64,000 nt of DNA from Georgenia satyanarayanai. GTDB taxonomy: Bacteria > Actinomycetota > Actinomycetes > Actinomycetales > Actinomycetaceae. Each line of letters starts with the position of its first letter. The first letter of the stretch is position 1. The position numbers and the translations under genes were made by a program. The notes below the pieces were generated by a model. That model searched no databases and had not been told where the DNA came from. It was given only the letters and a program-made list of their open reading frames with translations. Positions 8,917 through 17,591 of the stretch are shown here, piece after piece. The stretch covers positions 186,001-250,000 of the forward strand of contig NZ_UETB01000002.1 of assembly GCF_900116375.1 (NCBI RefSeq), written 5' to 3'.

Positions 8917-10145
8917 CGCGTGGTCCTTTCCGTGGTCTGTCGGGAGGCTCGACGAACGGGCCACCAGCAGAAGGCGGCCACGCCCAGCGCGCTGATGGCG
9001 AGGAGGACGAAGCCGAGGGTGTAGGCGTCGGTGGCGCCGTAGACGGCGCCCATGACGAGCGGCGGGAAGAAGCCGCCGAGGCCACCGGCCGCACCGACGA
9101 TGCCGGTCACCGAGCCGACGGTGCCGGGAGGTGCGACCTGCGCGACGAGGGCGAAGCACGCCCCGGAGGCCGCGCCCAGGGTGGCGGCCATGGTGAGGAA
9201 GGCGACGGTGCCCGCCGGGAGCAGCTCCAGGCGCAGGGCGGCCAGCACCGCCATCGCGCCGGCGACGACGAAGCACGTGGTGAGGACCGGGACCGGGTGG
9301 AAGCGGTCGGACAGCCAGCCGCCGACGGGCCGGGCGACGACGGCGAGCACGATGAAGCCGGCAGTCCGGAAGGAGGCGTCGGAGCGGTCGAGGCCGAAGT
9401 CGTTGATGAGGTACGTGGGCAGGTAGACGCTGAAGGCGACGAACCCGCCGAATCCCATGGCGTAGATGAGCGAGAGCTGGAGCGTGGCGGGGATCTTGAG
9501 GGTGGTCCACGTCCGGCGGAGCATCGAGCCCGTGGCGGCCGGCGGGCGGGCGGGCGAGTCGCGCAGCACGACCCAGGCGACGGCGGCGTACAAGGCGAGG
9601 ACGACCGCGACGAGCACGTAGGGCGCGGGACGGCCGTAGCTGTCGGCGATGCCGACGGTGGTGAAGGCGGCGACGGCGGTGCCCGCGGTCCCCGTCCCGA
9701 AGATCCCTAGGGCCAGGCCGCGACGCGCCGGTGGGTACCAGGCGTTGACGAAGGGGACCCCGACGGCGAAGGCCGTGCCGCCGATCCCGAGGAAGAACCC
9801 GCCGATGATGAGCATGGCGAAGCTGTTCGCGACGAAACCGACGAATAGCGTCGGGACAATCGTCACGAGGCTGACGGCGGGGAACATCACCCGCGCACCG
9901 AAACGGTCGGTGAGGGCACCGACGGGAATTCGTCCCAACGAGCCCACGATGACCGGGACGGCGACGACGACCGACACCTGGAAGGCCGTGAGGTCCAGCT
10001 CCCCACCGTAGGTGTTGCCCAGCGGTGCGATGAGGTTCCAGGCCCAGAAGTTCACCAGGAAGCCGCCCGTGGCCAGGGCGAGCATGAGCGCCGGTGAGCG
10101 GGCGCCACCCGTCGTCGGCTCCGTTGCGACGTCGTCCCTGCTCAC
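8913..10145 (-). CDS. narK: Nitrate/nitrite transporter NarK (major facilitator superfamily)
   Basis: The 410-residue transporter has about twelve hydrophobic segments and the NarK motifs FWAWNLIAPLG near the start and PVGALTDRFGARVMFP in the loop after segment 2. It would bring nitrate in or exchange it for nitrite for the reductase encoded next. The GTG at 10145 was chosen because GGGAGGG lies 5-6 bases upstream; the frame stays open to a GTG at 10199, but that codon overlaps a -10-like CATAAT. It leads the coupled nar set. Confidence 0.92.
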   Translation of the reverse strand: MSRDDVATEPTTGGARSPALMLALATGGFLVNFWAWNLIAPLGNTYGGELDLTAFQVSVVVAVPVIVGSLGRIPVGALTDRFGARVMFPAVSLVTIVPTLFVGFVANSFAMLIIGGFFLGIGGTAFAVGVPFVNAWYPPARRGLALGIFGTGTAGTAVAAFTTVGIADSYGRPAPYVLVAVVLALYAAVAWVVLRDSPARPPAATGSMLRRTWTTLKIPATLQLSLIYAMGFGGFVAFSVYLPTYLINDFGLDRSDASFRTAGFIVLAVVARPVGGWLSDRFHPVPVLTTCFVVAGAMAVLAALRLELLPAGTVAFLTMAATLGAASGACFALVAQVAPPGTVGSVTGIVGAAGGLGGFFPPLVMGAVYGATDAYTLGFVLLAISALGVAAFCWWPVRRASRQTTERTTR

Positions 10146-10190
10146 GTGCCCTCCCGTCCGGGCGGGCCGCGCGACCCTGCCCCCGAGCCG

Positions 10191-10196
10191 ATTATG
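10191..10196 (-). promoter_or_regulatory. Possible -10 box of the nar operon
   Basis: Minus-strand CATAAT lies 45 bases before the narK GTG start. The matching -35 region is poor, which would fit an activator-dependent anaerobic promoter, but no activator site was recognised in the 120 bases between mobA and narK. Confidence 0.25.
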
Positions 10197-10269
10197 CACA
10201 GGTTCGTCGAGTGTTGCCGCCGGGATTGCCGAGGGTTCTACTTGTGCAATACGGGCATGACTTTAAGGT

Positions 10270-10896
10270 TCATTCGTCCGGGTGGCCGGTGGTATTTGTC
10301 CCGGTATTTTCCCGGAGGTAGTCGTCGCGGTCCGCCCACGTGTCGATGTCGCGCACCTCACCCGTGGCGGCCGGGATCGCGAGGAGCCGCAGCGGAGCCA
10401 CCAGGTCCCGCACGGGCGCGCCGCGCACCCCGCCAGCGGCGGCGACGGACGCGACCGCGGCCTCGAGCGCGGAGCGCACGTAGAGCCCGAGCAACCACTG
10501 CTCGCGCCCCCCGTCGTCACTGAGCACCAACCCGTCCGCGTCCGTGGCGCCACTCTCCTCCGCCGCGGCGAGCAGACGGGGCACGGCGGCCGAGGCACCG
10601 GGCAGGTCGCAGGCGAGGAGGAGGACGAGCGGGGCTCCGCTCCCGAGCGCCCGCAGACCGGCGACGATCCCGGCGACGGGCCCGCCGTGGGGCGGGTCCT
10701 CGAGGGTGCGGGCCACGCCGTCGGGCACCGGCACCGCCTCCGGGGCGACGACGACGACGCGGCTCGCGTCCCCCGTCGCGTCGAGCACGTGGTCGAGCAG
10801 GCGCCGTCCGAGCACCTCGACCTGCGGCTTGAGCGCCCCACCCAACCGCCGGCCGGTTCCCCCGGCCAGCACGACGGCGTCGTGGTCTAGGGCCAC
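10270..10896 (-). CDS. mobA: Molybdenum cofactor guanylyltransferase MobA
   Basis: MobA transfers GMP from GTP to molybdopterin, making the MGD form needed by NarG. The 208-residue protein has the nucleotidyltransferase opening AVVLAGGTGRRLGG with the downstream lysine in LKPQVEV, and the LLLACDLPGAS motif with the metal-binding Asp. GTG 10896 overlaps the moeA end by 10 bases; the longer open frame upstream belongs to another frame of moeA. It is the last gene of the moeZ-moeA-mobA unit. Confidence 0.88.
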   Translation of the reverse strand: MALDHDAVVLAGGTGRRLGGALKPQVEVLGRRLLDHVLDATGDASRVVVVAPEAVPVPDGVARTLEDPPHGGPVAGIVAGLRALGSGAPLVLLLACDLPGASAAVPRLLAAAEESGATDADGLVLSDDGGREQWLLGLYVRSALEAAVASVAAAGGVRGAPVRDLVAPLRLLAIPAATGEVRDIDTWADRDDYLRENTGTNTTGHPDE

Positions 10897-12107
10897 TGCA
10901 GCAGTCCGACCTCGTCCCCGGGGGCGACGGCGTCGACGTCCTCGGCGACGACGGCGAGCGCCTGGGCGGCCGCGAGCGAGGCGACGAGGTGGGAGCCCGA
11001 GCCGCCCGCGGCGGCGGGACGGACGGACGCCACCGGCCCGTCGTCGACGAGCACCGGCAGGTACTGGCGCCGGCCGGGCGGGCAACGCCAACCCACGGCG
11101 GCGCGCGCGGTCCCGAGCGGCACGCGGGCTGGCCGGCCCACGAGCTGCCGCAGCGCGGGAGCCACGTGGACGTGGAAGGAGACCATGACGCTCACCGGGT
11201 TCCCGGGCAGCGCGAAGACCGGGACCCGGCCCTCGAGCAGCCCGAAGCCCTGCGGCTTGCCCGGCTGCATCGCCACGGTGGTGAAGTCGAGCTCGCCGGA
11301 CAGGGCGGCCTTGACGACGTCCTTGGTGCCCACGCTGACGCCGCCGGACGTCACGAGCGCGTCGAGGCGGGGCAGTGCGGCCGCGACCACGGCGCGCAGC
11401 GCCTCGGGGTCGTCGCCCACCGACCCGAGCGGCACCGGCTCGCCGCCCGCCTCCCGCACGAGGCCGGCGACGAGCACACTGTTGGAGTCGGGGATCCGGC
11501 CCGGGCCAGGGTCGACGCCCGGCGGGCACAGCTCGTCCCCGGTGGCCAGGACCCCCACCCGGGGGCGCGGCCGCACGAGCAGCTCGCCGTGGCCGGCGGA
11601 GACGGCGGCGGACAGGTGGGTGGCACCCAGCACCGTGCCGGCCCCGAGGACGACGTCACCGGGGCGGACGTCCTCCCCGCGGCGGCGCACGTGCGCGCCG
11701 GCCTCGGGCGCGCGGCGCAGCAGCACCCGCGCGGGGAGCGCGGCGGCGCCCGGCGGCTGGTCGCTGAGCTCGACGGGCACGACGGCGTCCGCGCCGGGCG
11801 GCAGCGGCGCACCGGTCATGATCCGCGCGGCCCGTCCCGGGCCGACCGTGACGGGCCGTGTCGTCCCGGCCGGGACGTCCCCGTCGACCGGCAGCGCGAC
11901 CGGTGCGGTCCCGCTCGCGCCGACGAGGTCGGCGGCCCGCACGGCGAAGCCGTCCATCGCGGAGTTGTCGAAGGGCGGGACCGCCAGCACGGCGATGACG
12001 TCCTCCGCCAGGCGCAGCCCGTGGGCCTCGGTGACGGGCACGCGCCGCGGGGCGAGCGGCTCGACCCGGCCGAGCACATGCTCCTGGTACTCCTCGACGG
12101 TGATCAC
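10887..12107 (-). CDS. moeA: Molybdopterin molybdenumtransferase MoeA
   Basis: MoeA inserts molybdate into adenylylated molybdopterin made by MogA. The 406-residue length is usual. It opens ITVEEYQEHVLGRVEPL, followed by the family motifs PPFDNSAMDGFAVRAAD and IMTGAPLPPGADAVVPVE, and the later SGGVSVGTKDVVK loop of the MoCF-binding domain. GTG 12107 is preceded by AAGGGG and starts 11 bases after the moeZ stop. The huge open frame continuing upstream past it is an artefact of GC-rich sequence. Confidence 0.95.
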   Translation of the reverse strand: MITVEEYQEHVLGRVEPLAPRRVPVTEAHGLRLAEDVIAVLAVPPFDNSAMDGFAVRAADLVGASGTAPVALPVDGDVPAGTTRPVTVGPGRAARIMTGAPLPPGADAVVPVELSDQPPGAAALPARVLLRRAPEAGAHVRRRGEDVRPGDVVLGAGTVLGATHLSAAVSAGHGELLVRPRPRVGVLATGDELCPPGVDPGPGRIPDSNSVLVAGLVREAGGEPVPLGSVGDDPEALRAVVAAALPRLDALVTSGGVSVGTKDVVKAALSGELDFTTVAMQPGKPQGFGLLEGRVPVFALPGNPVSVMVSFHVHVAPALRQLVGRPARVPLGTARAAVGWRCPPGRRQYLPVLVDDGPVASVRPAAAGGSGSHLVASLAAAQALAVVAEDVDAVAPGDEVGLLQWP

Positions 12108-12118
12108 GGGCAGCCCCT

Positions 12119-13357
12119 TCAGTAGACCGGCAGGCTCGGGTCGACGTCCGCCACCCACGCGCGGACACCGCCGGCGAGGTTGGTGACGTCGGCGTACCCG
12201 GCCCCGCGCAGGATGCCTTGAGCCTGCGCGGAGCGGCCACCGGACAGGCAGTGGACGACGACGGCGGCTCCCGGCCCGACCCCGGCCGCCTCCGCCGCCC
12301 GCGGGTCTGCGACGAGCCGCTCGAGGGGGACGGTGACCGCGCCGGGGATCTGGACGATCGCCCGCTCGGTGGGCTCGCGGACGTCGAGGAGGACGAAGTC
12401 GTCCTCCCCGCGCTCCCGAGCGGCGAGCCGCTCGGCCAGCTCGCGGGCGGTGAGCGTGGGACCGTCGTCGTCGACGGCGGGCGCGGGCTCGGCGGCGAGG
12501 ACGGCGGCGGCGTGGGCGGTCACGGGAAGCCCGAGGGGGTCGTAGCCGAGCTCGGCGCGCGAGGACGGGGCACTGGGACGGGGCCGTGGGCGCAGCGGCA
12601 GCTCGCTCCAGCGGGCGGCGAGGACGTCGAGGACGGCGACCCTTCCCAGCAGCGGCTCCCCGGCGCCGGTGACGAGCTTGACGGCCTCGGCCGCCATGAG
12701 CGAGCCGACCTGCCCGCACATCGCCCCGAGCACGCCCGCCTGCCCGCACGACGGCGTCGCACCCGGTGGCGGCGGCGCCGGGAAGAGGTCCCGCAGCGTC
12801 ACCGCGGGGTAGCCGGCCTCGCGGGGCGGGCGTGACCAGAACACCGCGACCTGCGCGTCGAAGCGCAGGATCGAGCCCCACACGAGCGGCAGGCCGAGGT
12901 CGGCGCAGACGTCGGCGACGAGGTAGCGGGTCGGGAAGTTGTCCGTGCCGTCGAGCACGAGGTCGTAGCCGGCGATCACCTCGCGCGCGTTCGTCGCGTC
13001 CAGCCGCAGGTGGTGGCGGGTCACGGCGACGTCGGCGTTGAGGGCCCGGACGTGCTCGGCGGCCGAGTCCACCTTCGGTCGCCCGACGTCCGCCGTGGTG
13101 TGGAGGACCTGGCGCTGCAGGTTCGTCGCCTCCACGACGTCGTCGTCGACGATCCCGAGGTGGCCGACACCGGCGGCCGCGAGGTAGTGGAGGATCGGGG
13201 AGCCGAGCCCGCCGGCGCCCATGACGAGCACCCGGGCCGCCCGCAGCCGACGCTGCCCGGTCTCGCCCAGCTGCTCGAGGAGCAGGTGGCGCGAGTAGCG
13301 CAGCACCTGCTCCCGCTCCAGCGGCGGGCCCGGCGGGACGAGCGGCGGAAGGGGCAT
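12119..13357 (-). CDS. moeZ: Molybdopterin-synthase adenylyltransferase with C-terminal rhodanese domain (MoeZ/MoeBR type)
   Basis: The protein activates the C-terminal Gly-Gly of MoaD by adenylation, then the rhodanese domain supplies sulfur. The E1-like domain (about residues 15-260) has GAGGLGSPILHYLAAAGVG, the DDDVVEATNLQRQ acidic stretch and a Cys in GVLGAMCGQ. The rhodanese domain (about residues 310-412) ends with the active-site loop HCLSGGRSAQA. Length 412 fits MoeZ. ATG 13357 is preceded by TACAGT plus 7 bases, suggesting a leaderless start; a GTG at 13384 is the alternative. Confidence 0.9.
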   Translation of the reverse strand: MPLPPLVPPGPPLEREQVLRYSRHLLLEQLGETGQRRLRAARVLVMGAGGLGSPILHYLAAAGVGHLGIVDDDVVEATNLQRQVLHTTADVGRPKVDSAAEHVRALNADVAVTRHHLRLDATNAREVIAGYDLVLDGTDNFPTRYLVADVCADLGLPLVWGSILRFDAQVAVFWSRPPREAGYPAVTLRDLFPAPPPPGATPSCGQAGVLGAMCGQVGSLMAAEAVKLVTGAGEPLLGRVAVLDVLAARWSELPLRPRPRPSAPSSRAELGYDPLGLPVTAHAAAVLAAEPAPAVDDDGPTLTARELAERLAARERGEDDFVLLDVREPTERAIVQIPGAVTVPLERLVADPRAAEAAGVGPGAAVVVHCLSGGRSAQAQGILRGAGYADVTNLAGGVRAWVADVDPSLPVY

Positions 13358-13443
13358 GGGCCCCACTGTAGGAGGGTGCGGCACGCCGCGGGCGCGTCGA
13401 GCGTCCCGTGCCCCGTCGCGGGGAACGGTGAGACGCTGGGCAC

Positions 13444-13923
13444 ATGAGTCTCACCCACCTCGACGCGCGCGGGCACGCGCACATGGTCGACGTCACCGAG
13501 AAGAGCCCGACGGTCCGCGCCGCCACGGCGGCCGGCCGGGTGCGCTGCTCCCCCGAGCTGGTGCGGACGCTGCGTGAGGGGACGGCCCCCAAGGGCGACG
13601 TCCTCGCCGTCGCGCGGGTCGCCGGCATCGCAGCCGCCAAGCGCACCCCCGAGCTGCTGCCGCTGGCGCACGTCATCGGCGTGCACGGCGTCGCCGTGGA
13701 CGTCGAGATCGACGACGAGGGGGTGGCGATCACCGCCACCGTCCGCACGGCCGACCGCACCGGGGTGGAGATGGAGGCGCTGACGGCGGTGAGCGTCGCG
13801 GCGCTCAACGTCGTCGACATGGTCAAGGGGCTGGACCGCTCGGTGACGATCACCGACGTCCGGCTCGTGTCGAAGTCCGGTGGCCGCTCGGGCGAGTGGC
13901 ACCGCGAGGAGGACGGACGATGA
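13444..13923 (+). CDS. moaC: Cyclic pyranopterin monophosphate synthase MoaC
   Basis: MoaC makes cPMP from the cyclised GTP product of MoaA, the first committed step of cofactor synthesis. The 159-residue protein carries [47 protein letters not shown] and the catalytic stretch [26 protein letters not shown] with KSGG near the end. It is transcribed divergently from moeZ, 86 bases apart. Its stop overlaps moaD as ATGA. Confidence 0.96.
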   Translation: MSLTHLDARGHAHMVDVTEKSPTVRAATAAGRVRCSPELVRTLREGTAPKGDVLAVARVAGIAAAKRTPELLPLAHVIGVHGVAVDVEIDDEGVAITATVRTADRTGVEMEALTAVSVAALNVVDMVKGLDRSVTITDVRLVSKSGGRSGEWHREEDGR

Positions 13924-14156
13924 GCACGGTGCGGTACTTCGCGGCGGCCGCCGAGGCGGCCGGACGCGAGCAGGAGCCGGTCGAGCCGGCGAGCGTGGGC
14001 GAGCTGCGGGCCGCGCTGGCCGAGCGGCACGGCGAGCGCCTGGCCCGGGTGATGGAGCGCTGCTCGGTCCTCGTCAACGGCGTGCGGAGCGACAACGACG
14101 CCCAGGTCGGCGCGGGCGACGTCGTCGACGTCCTGCCCCCCTTCGCCGGCGGCTGA
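13920..14156 (+). CDS. moaD: Molybdopterin synthase sulfur-carrier subunit MoaD
   Basis: This 78-residue ubiquitin-fold protein carries the sulfur as a thiocarboxylate on its terminal Gly-Gly (PPFAGG), the diagnostic end. It works with MoaE to form molybdopterin and is recharged by the MoeB-rhodanese protein. ATG 13920 overlaps the moaC stop as ATGA; a longer frame from 13896 is inside moaC and is less likely. Confidence 0.93.
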   Translation: MSTVRYFAAAAEAAGREQEPVEPASVGELRAALAERHGERLARVMERCSVLVNGVRSDNDAQVGAGDVVDVLPPFAGG

Positions 14157-14170
14157 CCGCCCCCTTCCTC

Positions 14171-14240
14171 GCACTGTGCGCCTCTTCGTCCACTGTGCGC
14201 CCGGTCTACCGGGCGCACAGTGCACCCAAGAGGCGCAAGG
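14171..14240. repeat. Long palindromic element, copy 1
   Basis: A nested hairpin lies between convergent moaD and moaA. The inner stem is CACTGTGCGCCCGG paired with CCGGGCGCACAGTG around TCTA; the outer stem is TGCGCCTCTT with AAGAGGCGCA. A diverged copy of identical length follows 150 bases later. It may serve as a bidirectional terminator or be a dispersed palindromic repeat. Confidence 0.85.
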
Positions 14241-14245
14241 TCGGC

Positions 14246-14311
14246 GCTGGGCCGGGCGGCGGACGCCGCTGGGCCGGGCGGCGGACGGCGCTGGGTCGGG
14301 CGGCGGACGCC
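14246..14311. repeat. Three tandem 22-bp GC-rich repeats
   Basis: Units begin at 14246, 14268 and 14290, each close to GCTGGGCCGGGCGGCGGACG plus two bases, and differ by one base each. They fill the space between the two long palindromes. No reading frame there looks like a gene. Confidence 0.85.
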
Positions 14312-14320
14312 ACCTCTCTC

Positions 14321-14390
14321 GCACCTTGCGCCTCCCTGTCCACCGTGCGCCCGGTCTACGGGGCGCACGGTGCACCCAGGGGGCGCAAGG
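14321..14390. repeat. Long palindromic element, copy 2
   Basis: This is the second 70-base copy of the nested palindrome. The inner stem reads CACCGTGCGCCC with GGGCGCACGGTG and the outer stem CGCCTCCCTG with CAGGGGGCG. The T-to-C change in one arm is matched by A-to-G in the other, so pairing is kept. It ends 20 bases from the moaA stop. Confidence 0.85.
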
Positions 14391-14409
14391 ATGGCGGTCG
14401 CGGCGGCGG

Positions 14410-15432
14410 TCAGCCGCCGATGGCGCTCATGGGACGGTCGGGCTGGAGGAAGCCAGGGTCGTTGATGCCGTGACCCGGCAGCTTGCCGGCGATGCAGCGG
14501 TGGAGGACGCGCGCGAGGTCGTCGTCGGTGCCACCCTCGCGCAGCGGGGTGAGCAGGTCGGACTCCTCACGGGAGAACAGGCAGTTGCGGAGCTGACCGT
14601 CGGCGGTGATGCGCACGCGGTCGCAGGTGCCGCAGAAGGGCTTGGTCACCGAGCGGATGACCCCCACGGTGGTGGGCCCGTCGTCGACGAGGAAACGCTC
14701 GGCGGGCGCGGAGGCGCGGCCGGGCAGCGGCGTGAGGGTGAACTCGGTGGCGAGCTGCTCGAGGATCTCCTCCCCCGTCACCATCCGCACCCGCGACCAC
14801 ACGTGACCGGCGTCCAGGGGCATCTGCTCGATAAAGCGCAGCTCGAGCTCCCGCTCGGCGGCGAAGCGGACGAGGTCGACGATCTCGTCGTCGTTGACGT
14901 CGCGCATCGCCACGGTGTTGATCTTGAGCGGCGCCAGGCCGGCGTCACGGGCGGCCTCGATGCCGTCGAGGACGTCGGTGAAGCGGTCGCGCCGGGTGAG
15001 CTCGTGGAAGCGCTCCGCGCGCAGCGTGTCGAGGCTGATGTTCACGCGCCGCAGCCCCGCGGCCGCCAGCCCAGGTGCGAGCTTGGGCAGCAGCAGGCCG
15101 TTCGTCGTCATCGACAGCTCGAGCGGCCCGTCCGGCCCGGTGATCCGCGCCAGCCGGGCGACGACGTCGACGACGTCCTTGCGCAGCAGCGGCTCCCCAC
15201 CGGTGAGCCGGACGGTGGCGATCCCGAGCGCCGCGGCGGCCTCCGCCACCCGGACGAGCTCGTCGGTGGTGAGGATGGAGTCGCGGTGCAGCCACGGCAC
15301 CCCCTCGGCGGGCATGCAGTACGTGCACCGCAGCGAGCACTTGTCGGTGAGGGAGATGCGCAGGTCGGTGTGGACGCGGCCGAAGCGGTCGACCAGCGGC
15401 CGACGCAGCTCGGGGGAGATCGTCACGCTCAT
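14410..15432 (-). CDS. moaA: GTP 3',8-cyclase MoaA (radical SAM)
   Basis: MoaA cyclises GTP using S-adenosylmethionine radical chemistry, upstream of MoaC. The 340-residue protein has the N-terminal radical-SAM cysteines Cys32, Cys36 and Cys39 (CSLRCTYC), the SAM-binding LTGGEPLLRKD, and the C-terminal second cluster set CGTCDRVRITADGQLRNC. It ends with the conserved Gly-Gly. ATG 15432 overlaps the moaE stop as ATGA. It converges on moaD across the palindromes. Confidence 0.96.
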   Translation of the reverse strand: MSVTISPELRRPLVDRFGRVHTDLRISLTDKCSLRCTYCMPAEGVPWLHRDSILTTDELVRVAEAAAALGIATVRLTGGEPLLRKDVVDVVARLARITGPDGPLELSMTTNGLLLPKLAPGLAAAGLRRVNISLDTLRAERFHELTRRDRFTDVLDGIEAARDAGLAPLKINTVAMRDVNDDEIVDLVRFAAERELELRFIEQMPLDAGHVWSRVRMVTGEEILEQLATEFTLTPLPGRASAPAERFLVDDGPTTVGVIRSVTKPFCGTCDRVRITADGQLRNCLFSREESDLLTPLREGGTDDDLARVLHRCIAGKLPGHGINDPGFLQPDRPMSAIGG

Positions 15433-15857
15433 GCCGATCCCACCCAGGTGTGGCTGCCGTCGTCCAGGACCTGCTTCTTCCACACGGGCAGGCGCGCCTT
15501 GACCTGCTCGACGAGCTCGCGGCAGACGGTGAAGGCGAGGTCGCGGTGGGAGCTGGCGGCACACGCGAGGATGGCGACGTCCCCGACGTCGAGGACACCG
15601 ACGCGGTGGGTGACGGCCACGCGGACGTCGTCGTGGGCGGCGGCGACCTCACCGGCGATCTCGGCGAGCGCCCGGGCGGCGTCCGGGTGGGCGCTGTACT
15701 CCAACCGGACGACCGGGCCGGCGGCGTCGGGGCTGTGGTCGCGGACCTGCCCGGTGAAGGTGGCGACGGCGCCCGTGGCGGAGGTGGACACGGCGGCGAG
15801 GTGCGCGGCCAGGTCGAGCGGCTCCGCGCTCATCGCCGTGAGCACGACCTCCCCCAT
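15429..15857 (-). CDS. moaE: Molybdopterin synthase catalytic subunit MoaE
   Basis: MoaE transfers two sulfurs from MoaD to cPMP to make molybdopterin. The 142-residue protein has GAVATFTGQVRDHS near residue 33, LEYSAHPDAARALAEIAGE, and the RVGVLDVGDVAILACAASSHRDLAFTVCRELVEQVKARLPVWKKQ core with the catalytic lysines. ATG 15857 overlaps the mogA stop by one base and the stop overlaps moaA by four, so mogA-moaE-moaA are coupled. Confidence 0.96.
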   Translation of the reverse strand: MGEVVLTAMSAEPLDLAAHLAAVSTSATGAVATFTGQVRDHSPDAAGPVVRLEYSAHPDAARALAEIAGEVAAAHDDVRVAVTHRVGVLDVGDVAILACAASSHRDLAFTVCRELVEQVKARLPVWKKQVLDDGSHTWVGSA

Positions 15858-16333
15858 CAGTGGTCGCCCCCGTCCAGCTGGTCGAGGATGTGGCCGAGGA
15901 GGGGGCCGACGACGGCGACCGTGTCCGTCACCCCACCCGTGCTGCCCGGCGCGTTGACGACGACGGCGCCGCCCACGGTCCCGACCAGCCCGCGGCTGAG
16001 GACGGCGGCGGGGGTGGTGCCGTGGCGGCGCACGGCCTCGGCGACGCCGGCGAGCTCGCGCTCGAGCAGCGGGCCGGTGGCCTCGGGTGTCCTGTCGGTG
16101 GGGCTCACGCCCGTGCCGCCGGTGGTGAGGACGACGCGCGCGCCGTCGGCCAGCGCCGCCTGCAGCGCCTCGCGGACCGGTTCCTCGCCGTCCGGGACGA
16201 TCCGCGCCGGCCCGACGGCGCAGCCCAGGTCGGCCAGGAGGCGCACCGCGAGGGGGCCCGACTCGTCCGCGCGCTCCCCCCGGCTGCACCGGGTGGAGAC
16301 GGTGAGGACCGTCGCGGGCACGTTGTCCAGCAT
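15857..16333 (-). CDS. mogA: Molybdopterin adenylyltransferase MogA/MoaB type
   Basis: The enzyme adenylylates molybdopterin before MoeA inserts molybdenum. The 158-residue protein shows the MoCF-binding motifs VLTTGGTGVSPTDRTPEAT and VVNAPGSTGGVTDTVAVVGPLLGHILDQL. ATG 16333 has GGCGGG directly before it, closer than a usual ribosome site, and a TAGCCT hexamer 6 bases upstream, so a leaderless transcript is possible. It heads the mogA-moaE-moaA unit. Confidence 0.92.
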   Translation of the reverse strand: MLDNVPATVLTVSTRCSRGERADESGPLAVRLLADLGCAVGPARIVPDGEEPVREALQAALADGARVVLTTGGTGVSPTDRTPEATGPLLERELAGVAEAVRRHGTTPAAVLSRGLVGTVGGAVVVNAPGSTGGVTDTVAVVGPLLGHILDQLDGGDH

Positions 16334-16438
16334 CCCGCCAGGCTACGTGATCCCCGCCCGTCGGCACTCGTACCCGGGTCCGGGCTGACGCACCCCGCGG
16401 ACGGGTCTACGATGACCAGTCGATGAGGGGAGGGCCGG

Positions 16439-17539
16439 GTGAGCCTCGCCGACGCGCCACAGTGGCTCGTCTCCGCGTTCGTGCGCAGCGCCGTCGCCGT
16501 CGGGGCGACCGCCCCGCGCGAGCAGATCCAGCGCACCGCGCGTGAGCTCGTGGAGCGCTGGCAGGAGCCGGAGCGCCGCTTCCACAACCTTCGCCACCTC
16601 ATCGACGTGCTCGCCCGGGTCGAGGAGCTCGCCGAGGAGACGCACGTGCCCGACGTCGTCCGTCTGGCGGCCTGGTACCACGGCGCGGTCTTCAACAGCT
16701 CCGCCCAGGTCGCCTACGCGCGCCGCGGTGGGGAGGACGAGGTGGCGAGTGCCGAGCTGGCCCGGGAGCAGCTGACTGAACTGGGTGTCCCCGACGCCGT
16801 GACCGAGCGGGTCGAGGAGCTGGTCCGCGCCCTCGCCCGGCACGACGCCGACGAGCACGACGTCGACGCGCTCGCCCTGTGCGACGCCGACCTCGGCACG
16901 CTGGCCGTCGAGCCGCAGCGCTACGCCGCCTACAAGCGTGCGATCCGCGAGGAGTACGCCCACATCCCCGAGCCCGACTACGTCGCCTCGCGGCTGGCGA
17001 TCCTCACCCGGTTGCTGCGCCGGCGGCGACTCTTCGTCAGCCCGTTCAGCCTGGCGTGGGAGGAGCCGGCGCGGGAGAACCTCACGGCCGAGCTCAGCCA
17101 CCTGCGCACCCGGCTCGCCGAGCTGGGCGGCACGGAGTACCCGGCCGAGGAGTGCTCCCCCCGCTCGGGGACCGCGACGAGCTGGCCGAGCCGCGGCCCC
17201 GCGGCGCCTGCCTCCCCCGCCGCCCCCGCGGCCCGTCCGGCCGGGGCGACGACGGACCCGCGCGATGCGCCGGCCCCCGCGCCGCAGCCGGCCGCCCCAC
17301 CTGCCCCGGGCGCCGCGCCGGGTGGCGGCACTCCCCGCTCCGCTGCCACCCCGGACGAGGCGGACCCGCCCGGGGACGGCGAGCGGGGACGGTCCGGCAT
17401 CGAGCGCGATCCGGAGTTCGAGCTGCGGCGCCGCATCCGGCGCAAGCGGCGCGAGCGCGCTGCCGCACAGCACCCGGACGAGGCGGCGCCGTCCCCAAGC
17501 GCGCTCTTCCGGCCACCGCCCAAGCCGCCGCGCTCCTAG
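16439..17539 (+). CDS. HD-superfamily-like protein with a degenerate HD motif and proline-rich tail
   Basis: The N-terminal half (about residues 1-225) resembles predicted metal-dependent HD phosphohydrolases: RFHNLRHLIDVL (His49, His53), AAWYHGAVF, CDADLGTL and EYAHIPEPDYVASRLAILTRLL. The usual HD pair is HG here (His81-Gly82), so the catalytic aspartate appears lost. Residues about 230-366 are Pro/Ala-rich and end in a basic cluster (RRRIRRKRRERAA). GTG 16439 is preceded by GGGGAGGG. A paralogue with intact HD lies 1.4 kb away on the other strand. Function is unknown. Confidence 0.75.
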   Translation: MSLADAPQWLVSAFVRSAVAVGATAPREQIQRTARELVERWQEPERRFHNLRHLIDVLARVEELAEETHVPDVVRLAAWYHGAVFNSSAQVAYARRGGEDEVASAELAREQLTELGVPDAVTERVEELVRALARHDADEHDVDALALCDADLGTLAVEPQRYAAYKRAIREEYAHIPEPDYVASRLAILTRLLRRRRLFVSPFSLAWEEPARENLTAELSHLRTRLAELGGTEYPAEECSPRSGTATSWPSRGPAAPASPAAPAARPAGATTDPRDAPAPAPQPAAPPAPGAAPGGGTPRSAATPDEADPPGDGERGRSGIERDPEFELRRRIRRKRRERAAAQHPDEAAPSPSALFRPPPKPPRS

Positions 17540-17591
17540 CGTCGTCCTCAGCGCCGCACCACGAGGGTGCGGCCGACGGAGGGAGAGCACC

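Noticed and set aside
10191-10260. FNR or CRP site before narK
   Set aside because: No half-site pair of either consensus could be found.
10887-14375. Single 1162-residue minus-strand reading frame
   Set aside because: Only the moeA part is protein-like; the rest runs antisense or out of frame through moeZ, moaC and the palindromes.
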